The notes beneath the pieces were generated by a model. It had not been told where the DNA came from. It searched no databases and was given only the letters and a program-made list of their open reading frames with translations. This document shows positions 14,781-20,529 of a stretch of 20,529 bases of DNA, piece by piece. This DNA is from a bacterium HR20. Lineage in GTDB: Bacteria > Bacteroidota > Ignavibacteria > Kapaibacteriales > NICIL-2. The stretch spans positions 1 through 20,529 of the forward strand of contig BEHW01000033.1 of NCBI GenBank assembly GCA_002898675.1, written 5' to 3'. The stretch's first letter is position 1, and every line of letters begins with the position of its first letter. Made by a program: the position numbers and the translations under genes.

Positions 14781-17578
14781 CGTGCCAGCAGAACAAGGGT
14801 GCGACTTACGCCGAATGGCGAGCTGGCCTGGAGAACGTACTGCCCTGGCGGGAGTGCAAGCGCAAGCATGTGCTCAACGGAATCACGCACTGTGCCGAGA
14901 TCAGCGCTCCAGCGCTCAACTCCAAGAAGGTCGTAGCACTGGAGCTGAACCGGCATTTCTCGGTCAACTGCGATGCGCACGCGCAGTATCCCATCGCTCG
15001 GTTGCGGCTCGATGCGTTCAATGCGGGGCGGCTGTCCTGCTACAAACAGTCGCGTCGTACCGCCCGCGGTGCAGTAGTCGTTGAAGAACACCGTAGCGGC
15101 CACTGGCTCCAATCCGTTCGAGCAATCATCGAGCCACTGGAAGTCTTCGATGTGAATTTGCACCACTGGCGCATCGCCCCAGAACGTGCGGAACCGCACG
15201 AGCGCAAGAGTATCCCCAACGAGAAATCCTCGGCCACTGACGGTGAAGCGTCGTTCACCATCGGCAATGGTGCCGCGTTCCAACGGCGGCTCGGGGAGGA
15301 GCGTCGAGGCGTTGCATCGCACCGTGAAGCGGAACGGACGCTGCATCGCGCGGTACGAGCGGGGGACCGAGGGCATCCAGACCGGAACGCTGATTACTTG
15401 CCCTGCCTGTGTGACGATACTTCGTGGCACTGAGAGCGCTGCACCACTGTAGGGCTGGGCGCAAACGACATCACCTGCGATGACGCACTCGTACGGCTGG
15501 CGCTCGCTCCCTTCGACCAGCAACCGCAGACATGTGCGCCCGACCCGCTCGGCGCGGATGCCGAAAGGATACGCCATGCACGGAGTCTCACTGGTCAGCG
15601 TAAACTGGCGAATCGTCAGCAGCCGAAGCTGCGTCGTATCAGGCCAGTCGGCACTCAGACGAATCTGCTGAGGGACCGTCGCGCACGTCAACCATTGCAC
15701 GAGCGTATCTCGCATCGTGCCTGGCGGCATCGTCCCCACCCAGATCGTCTGCGGCAGCGTCAGTGTCGGAGCGGGCGCGTAGCCTTCCACGGCAACGCGC
15801 TGCATCCCGACCGGTGTATAGACTTCCAGCGTGTCGGTGTGCATGCCGCTGGTGTTCGGCGAAAAGCGGAGCCAGAGCGTGATGCACTGCATCGGCGGCA
15901 GCTCATTTGGAACACCACGCGCCAGCGAGAATACTTTCCCACTGACGAAACGGATGGAATCTATCCGCAGAGCTTCCGACGTATCCGAGCAGAGAAGCTG
16001 CGGCGGCAGAAACTCCAGCGCCGTCCCCACGCGAGCACTCTGCACATCGGGTGAAACCAAACTCAGCGGCGGCTTGATAACCTGGACCGCACCGGAGAGT
16101 GCCTGCATTCTCCCGGTCCGATCGCGTAGCTCGAAGCGGTAGCGCCCTTTCTGCGGCACAAGCCACTGGTACGATGCAGCCGTCAGATTCTCCGCAAGCG
16201 GCTGCCAGAGCGTATCCCCAACTCGTTGCACACTCAGCGTAACCGAATCGCTCGGGAGCGCTCCTGTCCACTCGATGTGGTAGAAACTGCCAGCGTAGGC
16301 GATTGCCAGATCGGTCGCGGGGTTGAGAAACTGTACAGCCGCAGCACCAAACTGCTCCGTGTTCGCTGCGAGGATTGCGGCATCCACTCCGCTGCAACTG
16401 GTGCTGACGATGCGGAGTGCGCCAACAGTCCGCCCACTGGAGGAAACCTGAAGCTGCACGCGGAGGCGATAGCTCTCTCCCTTGCGGAGCAGAAGCGGGC
16501 CGGAAAGGCCGCCTTCGACGATCTGCACCGATTGATCGGCAGTGATGGCAAGGAGCGTCAGGTCCGCATTCCGTGCGGTGAGCACAACTTCCTGCGGCGG
16601 CGTCAGACCAGCAGGAAACGAGCCAATGTTGCGGTAGCGCGGCACGACATCGAGCATGGGCAATTGCTCTGGCGGAAGTTGGTAGCTGAACGTTGCCGAT
16701 CCCCCAATGCTCGGAGCATCGAAGATGCAGGAGCGATCCCCAACGCAATCATAGCTGCTTTGCCACGAGATGGTGCATGGCCGATACCCCGCGGCAATTG
16801 CCAGTACCTGTCGGACACGCAGCGGGAGAAGCTCGGCGGTGACATCCCCCAGCGCAATTCCACCACTTTCGGCACAGAGCGAGCGGAGCCACTGCGGCGG
16901 GCGATGTCCGAGTGTCAGCACAATCAATCGCACTCCGGTCTGCCGCACCAGCTCCGCAATCCCTGGTGGTTGGAATGATGGGAAAAGATGCTCAGTAACG
17001 ACCAGTGCACATCGCCACTGGCGCGTCGAACGCGCAGCGAGCACAACAGCGCCAAGGAGCGTATCGGCAAGCGCACGCTGTGGCACGGCAACCTCCAGAG
17101 GTTCAGCACGGTCGAGGATCTCGGCAATCTGGCCTGCATTTGCGGTAAAGTCCGAGGCAAGGTAGGGACGCCCGCCGAAAATCACCGCACCGAGTGTGCT
17201 CTGCGGTGGTGCGGTCGCTTCCCACGTCTGGAGCAGCGCGCGTGCTTGGCTTCGAACCAGCTCACTGGCCCAGTCGAGCGCCATGATCGCTGCAATCGGC
17301 GCAGGCTCCCACTGCGGCGGGCACGCCACTGCCGCCGTCGTTTGCCGCACCACGCCCATTCGCTCGGTCACAAGGCGGTCCCGCTGCGGATCGAGCGGGG
17401 ATGGATTCCCCTGGCTATCGAAACTAAACAGCTGCATCGTCACCAGTGGGAACGACGCTGTGGAGATGTCAGCGACGACGAACTGCTGCGTGCTGGCTCT
17501 GCTCGCCAGCACGCAGAATGCCACCATCCCAAGCCACCACTTGGAACGCGCGCGGATGTTGCCACCACTGCCGAGCAT
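14777..17578 (-). CDS. Secreted vWA-like/Ig-like protein with T9SS type A sorting domain
   Basis: From ATG 17578 the product has 933 residues and opens with a signal peptide (to about residue 30, core WWLGMVAFCVLASRAS). The first domain (FVVADISTASFPLVTMQLFSFD) matches a module that precedes vWA domains in Bacteroidota surface proteins. A vWA-like domain follows at about 95-265, but the metal site DxSxS reads D-W-A-S-E (102-106), so it is probably non-functional for metal binding. Several beta-rich modules follow, one like the ASPM/SPD-2 'choice-of-anchor' Ig fold (LPPMQCITLWLRFSPNTSGMH). The last 75 residues fit a T9SS C-terminal sorting domain: REMPVQLQCYDLLGVE, then LALPPGQYVLQAS and a short basic end. 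It would cross the outer membrane through SprA, whose gene begins at the left edge. An upstream in-frame ATG (17686) runs through the promoter and was rejected. Confidence 0.78.
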   Translation of the reverse strand: MLGSGGNIRARSKWWLGMVAFCVLASRASTQQFVVADISTASFPLVTMQLFSFDSQGNPSPLDPQRDRLVTERMGVVRQTTAAVACPPQWEPAPIAAIMALDWASELVRSQARALLQTWEATAPPQSTLGAVIFGGRPYLASDFTANAGQIAEILDRAEPLEVAVPQRALADTLLGAVVLAARSTRQWRCALVVTEHLFPSFQPPGIAELVRQTGVRLIVLTLGHRPPQWLRSLCAESGGIALGDVTAELLPLRVRQVLAIAAGYRPCTISWQSSYDCVGDRSCIFDAPSIGGSATFSYQLPPEQLPMLDVVPRYRNIGSFPAGLTPPQEVVLTARNADLTLLAITADQSVQIVEGGLSGPLLLRKGESYRLRVQLQVSSSGRTVGALRIVSTSCSGVDAAILAANTEQFGAAAVQFLNPATDLAIAYAGSFYHIEWTGALPSDSVTLSVQRVGDTLWQPLAENLTAASYQWLVPQKGRYRFELRDRTGRMQALSGAVQVIKPPLSLVSPDVQSARVGTALEFLPPQLLCSDTSEALRIDSIRFVSGKVFSLARGVPNELPPMQCITLWLRFSPNTSGMHTDTLEVYTPVGMQRVAVEGYAPAPTLTLPQTIWVGTMPPGTMRDTLVQWLTCATVPQQIRLSADWPDTTQLRLLTIRQFTLTSETPCMAYPFGIRAERVGRTCLRLLVEGSERQPYECVIAGDVVCAQPYSGAALSVPRSIVTQAGQVISVPVWMPSVPRSYRAMQRPFRFTVRCNASTLLPEPPLERGTIADGERRFTVSGRGFLVGDTLALVRFRTFWGDAPVVQIHIEDFQWLDDCSNGLEPVAATVFFNDYCTAGGTTRLFVAGQPPRIERIEPQPSDGILRVRIAVDREMPVQLQCYDLLGVERWSADLGTVRDSVEHMLALALPPGQYVLQASSPFGVSRTLVLLAR

Positions 17579-17635
17579 CGAAGTGCTTCTACCGTGGGCA
17601 GAAAAAAGCGTGCCGTCGCCTGTTTGCTCCTGGCT

Positions 17636-17643
17636 CAAAATTA
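17636..17643 (-). promoter_or_regulatory. -7 element for T9SS cargo/OmpA operon
   Basis: Reads TAATTTTG on the minus strand, exact TAnnTTTG. It ends 58 nt before ATG 17578. The 11-base plus-strand string GCTCAAAATTA is identical at the sprA promoter (683-693). No good -33 TTG is seen. Confidence 0.5.
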
Positions 17644-17668
17644 GCACTGCAGCATGCCCATCCGACGG

Positions 17669-17676
17669 TATCTTTG
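17669..17676 (+). promoter_or_regulatory. -7 element for UvrD/PcrA helicase gene
   Basis: TATCTTTG, exact TAnnTTTG, ends 35 nt before GTG 17711. It is divergent from the minus-strand element 25 bases away. Its position argues against the upstream ATG at 17654, which would lie inside the promoter. Confidence 0.55.
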
Positions 17677-17710
17677 CGACCCCCACGTACGATCACCGAA
17701 CCAGCAGCGA

Positions 17711-19909
17711 GTGAGCAACATCGAGCGCATCCTTGATCAGCTCAACCCTGAGCAACGCCAAGCAGTGACAACGACCGAAGGGCCGGTCCTGGTCATCGCA
17801 GGTGCAGGGAGCGGCAAGACGCGCGTGTTGACTGCGCGGGTGGCATACCTGATCGCAAGCGGCATCCCGCCGGAACGCATCGTCGCGATGACGTTCACCA
17901 ACAAAGCTGCCGATGAGCTTCGCCATCGCATCGCGACGCTCTGCGATGCATGGTCTGCCCGACGCGTATGGGCGGGGACGTTCCACTCCATCTTCGCCCG
18001 GCTACTCCGCCGCAATGCAGAGCACCTGGGATTTTCTCCGAACTTCACGATCTACGACGAAGACGATTCGCTGGCCCTCATCCGCCGACTTCTCAAGGAG
18101 CAGAACATTGACTCCAAAGAGCTTCCTCCGCAAGCGGTGCGCGCAACGATCTCCCGCGCAAAGAACGATCTTGTCGTGCCCGAAGAGTATGCCCAGCGTG
18201 CAGGAACGCCTCGCGAGCGACACATCGCGACGATCTACCACCTCTACCAGCGTGCGCTCCGCCGCGCTGACGCGATGGACTTCGACGACCTGCTCGTGAA
18301 CATGATTGACCTGCTGGCAAGCTCCGACGAGCTGCTCCAACTTTACCAAGACCTCTTCCACTACATCCACGTGGACGAGTACCAAGACACCAACAGCGCG
18401 CAGTACGAAGTCCTCAAGCTGCTCGCCGGAGGGCACCGAAACCTGTTCGCTGTCGGCGACGACGCCCAGAGCATCTACAGTTGGCGTGGTGCGCGCATCG
18501 AGAACATCTTCGACTTCCAGCGAGATTTTCCCGAACACGTCCTCATCCGGCTGGAGCAGAACTATCGCTCCACACAGGTCATTCTCGATGCCGCCAATGC
18601 ACTCATCGGCAACAACCAGCAGCAAATCCCCAAGAAGCTCTGGACCGCGCGCAGTGGCGGTGAGCCAATTCGCGTCGCAAGCTTCTGGGACGAGCTCGAT
18701 GAAGCCAGCGGCATCGTCCGCTACGCCGAGGAGCTCCGCGCTCGCGGAAGCGTCGCAGCGTGGTCTGAGATTGCCGTGCTCTACCGCATCAACGCACAAT
18801 CGCAAGCGATCGAAGACGAGTTCCGCCGAGCGCAGATTCCCTACCGCATCATCGGGGGCATTTCGTTCTACAAGCGGAAGGAAATCAAGGATGCGCTCGC
18901 ATACATGCGATTGCTGCTGAACCCGAACGACGACGAAGCGTTTCTCCGCATCGTCAACGAGCCGCCGCGTGGCATTGGTCAAGCAACGCTGGAACACCTC
19001 CAACGGTGGGCACGCGAGCATCACCAGTCGCTGCTTGCGGCTGTGCAGCAAGCGCGTTCGATCGGAGCAATTGCAAAACAGAAGCAACTTGTACTCGAAC
19101 AACTCGGCGCACTCGTTGCACGGACGACTGCCCTGCTCGGCACTCTGCCGCTGGGCGAGCTTGTGCACCAGTACCTCGATACCGTCGGTCTGCTCGGCTA
19201 CTACCGCAGTCAATCAACCGAAGAAGCGCTCGACCGATTCGAGAACATCGCACGATTGATCGCAGATATCACGCAGTACGCTGCACAAGCAGCCGAGAGC
19301 AACACCGACGCCTCGCTGGCTGAGTACATGCAGCACGTCTCGCTGCTGACGAGTGTGGACGAAGCGGCAACTGGCGACGCAGTACAGCTGATGACTCTCC
19401 ATGCTGCCAAAGGACTCGAGTTTCCCGTTGTCATCATCGCAGGACTCAACGAAGGATTGCTGCCTCTGGTGCGCGCAACGACGACCGAACGCGACAACGC
19501 CGAAGAGCGGCGGCTTTTCTATGTCGGGATCACCCGTGCGCGGGAGCGTCTGCTGCTGACGTACGCTCGGAATCGTTCGCGCTTTGGGTTGATGGAGGGA
19601 TCGCTGCCATCCCGCTTCCTGGGGGAACTTCCCCAAGAGCTGCTCGACGCCGATAGACCCGATGAGCTCCGCCGCACATCATCCCGGGGGCTCCTGGCAG
19701 GGCTGCCACACGCAGAGCAACGAATGCAGCACCGCAGCACGGGAAATGGATTCCGCCCTGGCCAGCGTGTCCTGCACCCTGCCTTCGGCAGCGGGACAGT
19801 CGAGCGCGTCGAGGGTCGGGGTGCGGATGCGAAAGTGCGCGTTCGATTCGACGTCGTCGGCACAAAGCTCTTGCTTGTGCGCTATGCGCCGCTCGAGCTG
19901 ATGGAGTAG
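17711..19909 (+). CDS. pcrA: UvrD/PcrA-type superfamily 1 DNA helicase
   Basis: ATP-driven 3'-5' helicase for nucleotide-excision and mismatch repair and for clearing RecA or stalled polymerase. All SF1 motifs are present: Q-motif LNPEQRQAV (11-19), Walker A GAGSGKT (31-37), motif Ia MTFTNKAADEL, motif II DEYQDTN, motif III GDDAQSIYSWRGA, motif IV LEQNYRST, motif V MTLHAAKGLEF and motif VI FYVGITRARERL. The C-terminus (RPGQRVLHPAFGSGTVERVEG...) is the Tudor-like domain that contacts RNA polymerase in PcrA/UvrD. The 732-residue length is typical. GTG 17711 was chosen because it starts directly before the Q-motif and lies 35 nt after the promoter element. An ATG at 17654 would add 19 residues with no family match. 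Confidence 0.95.
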   Translation: MSNIERILDQLNPEQRQAVTTTEGPVLVIAGAGSGKTRVLTARVAYLIASGIPPERIVAMTFTNKAADELRHRIATLCDAWSARRVWAGTFHSIFARLLRRNAEHLGFSPNFTIYDEDDSLALIRRLLKEQNIDSKELPPQAVRATISRAKNDLVVPEEYAQRAGTPRERHIATIYHLYQRALRRADAMDFDDLLVNMIDLLASSDELLQLYQDLFHYIHVDEYQDTNSAQYEVLKLLAGGHRNLFAVGDDAQSIYSWRGARIENIFDFQRDFPEHVLIRLEQNYRSTQVILDAANALIGNNQQQIPKKLWTARSGGEPIRVASFWDELDEASGIVRYAEELRARGSVAAWSEIAVLYRINAQSQAIEDEFRRAQIPYRIIGGISFYKRKEIKDALAYMRLLLNPNDDEAFLRIVNEPPRGIGQATLEHLQRWAREHHQSLLAAVQQARSIGAIAKQKQLVLEQLGALVARTTALLGTLPLGELVHQYLDTVGLLGYYRSQSTEEALDRFENIARLIADITQYAAQAAESNTDASLAEYMQHVSLLTSVDEAATGDAVQLMTLHAAKGLEFPVVIIAGLNEGLLPLVRATTTERDNAEERRLFYVGITRARERLLLTYARNRSRFGLMEGSLPSRFLGELPQELLDADRPDELRRTSSRGLLAGLPHAEQRMQHRSTGNGFRPGQRVLHPAFGSGTVERVEGRGADAKVRVRFDVVGTKLLLVRYAPLELME

Positions 19910-19937
19910 CGGTATTGCGTGTTCGGACCTTCTCGTC

Positions 19938-20528
19938 TTACTGAATTGGTGTGATTTTCAGGTACGACCCCGCCTCGACAGTCGTTGCCGTCGCGTTCGA
20001 GCTGTTCTGCGCCCACTGCACCTGCACATTCCCACCTGAGGAACCCATCGTGATGATGCCACGAATCCGTGCATAGCCCCAGGTGTTGTCTATGGTGCTC
20101 CATGAGATCTCATCGGTGGAGGATGTCAGCTTAGTGTAGGTCCAATGGTGTTGATCATCTTTCTTGAGCTCGGCGTAGAGTTTCATCGAAGCTCCAGAGG
20201 GGATACTTACCCGAATTTTGATCCCACCATTGCCACCAGAGATGAACATGTATGCCTCGAACTCGAAGATTTGATTGGCGCTGGCAGTGTACACCAGAGC
20301 ATTGTCGTTCTGGTACGTGGTGCTGCTGGTCACGCTCTGATTGCTTGTCTTCCGAACATAGGATGGTGCACCCGTGATGCTTGCAAGGGATCGCTTTTTC
20401 ACGACGCCGGCTGTATCAACCACCAGAACCGTCGAGGAGGTATCCGATTGGAGACCTTCGAGACGGAGTGGATTACTCGAGGCTGCTACGTGGAGTGCCG
20501 TCGTTGGCGAGGTAGTGCCAACACCAAG
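19938..20528 (-). CDS. C-terminal end of tail-fibre/C1q-like surface protein (partial, runs off right edge)
   Basis: The frame is open to the right edge, leaving 196 visible residues. It begins GVGTTSPTTALHVAASSN and LRLEGLQSDTSSTVLVVDTA, a repeat style typical of long tail-fibre-like or 'endosialidase chaperone'-type surface proteins in which 'GvGTtsP...LhV' units recur. The last 130 residues form a beta-rich jelly-roll like C1q/TNF heads (FEFEAYMFISGGNGGIKIRV, IRGIITMGSSGGNVQVQWAQ, ending GSYLKITPIQ). Such trimeric heads sit at fibre tips and bind ligands. It has few cysteines, is Ser/Thr/Asn-rich and differs in composition from its neighbours. It could be phage-derived or a cell-surface adhesin. 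It ends 28 bases from the convergent helicase gene. Confidence 0.68.
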   Translation of the reverse strand, partial: LGVGTTSPTTALHVAASSNPLRLEGLQSDTSSTVLVVDTAGVVKKRSLASITGAPSYVRKTSNQSVTSSTTYQNDNALVYTASANQIFEFEAYMFISGGNGGIKIRVSIPSGASMKLYAELKKDDQHHWTYTKLTSSTDEISWSTIDNTWGYARIRGIITMGSSGGNVQVQWAQNSSNATATTVEAGSYLKITPIQ

Positions 20529-20529
20529 C

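Noticed and set aside
1..20529. CRISPR array, tRNA, rRNA, insertion sequence or integrase
   Set aside because: I saw no regularly spaced repeats, no cloverleaf or rRNA-like stretch and no transposase or integrase motifs in any frame.

Overview
The window looks like chromosomal DNA from a moderately high-GC (high 50s percent by eye) member of the Bacteroidota/Chlorobiota side of the tree (Ignavibacteria, Kapaibacteriota or a relative). Four things point there. The left edge carries the N-terminus of a SprA-type type IX secretion (T9SS) translocon protein. A long secreted protein ends in what reads as a T9SS type A sorting domain. Most start codons lack a clear Shine-Dalgarno sequence. Several genes have the Bacteroidota-type -7 promoter element TAnnTTTG, often about 35 nt before the start codon. 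The exact phylum is an inference.

Layout, left to right. (1) 1-525, minus: start of a sprA-like gene, with its probable promoter at 686-693. (2) 839-3379, plus: a membrane protein with a glycoside-hydrolase-2-like exterior that lacks the usual catalytic residues. (3) 3437-5601, plus: hrcA (heat-shock repressor) translationally coupled to a MalK/UgpC-type ABC ATPase with no permease nearby. (4) 5605-6477, minus: an EamA/DMT transporter. (5) 6602-8046, plus: yicC and gmk, coupled. (6) 8047-10281, plus: a visibly AT-richer island with a cytochrome P460-like lipoprotein, a Crp/Fnr regulator, a thioredoxin-like CPSC protein and a small exported Cys/His-rich protein. (7) A perfect 15-bp inverted repeat at 10301-10341, between convergent genes. 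(8) 10400-12759, minus: ftsL and ftsI (PBP with PASTA repeats), coupled. (9) 12909-17578, minus: a T9SS-sorted vWA-like protein coupled to an OmpA-like outer-membrane protein. (10) 17711-19909, plus: a UvrD/PcrA helicase. (11) 19938-20528, minus: the C-terminal end of a tail-fibre/C1q-like surface protein running off the right edge.

The most interesting system is the 8.05-10.3 kb island. Two promoters there, before the P460 gene and before the Cys/His-rich gene, each carry a Crp-like palindrome of the form TGTCA-N6-(T/C)GACA. Both palindromes are centred exactly 30.5 bp upstream of the -7 element. The Crp/Fnr protein encoded between them keeps the arginine that reads the shared G of a CRP half-site. 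It has changed the two residues that in E. coli CRP read the position that differs (TGTGA to TGTCA). This suggests a small self-contained regulon, perhaps for nitrogen-oxide or hydroxylamine stress, with its regulator, targets and operator all in view.

The surface and cell-envelope theme (SprA, T9SS cargo, OmpA-like protein, tail-fibre-like protein, GH2-like membrane protein) accounts for much of the rest. The remaining genes are housekeeping (hrcA, yicC-gmk, ftsL-ftsI, pcrA).
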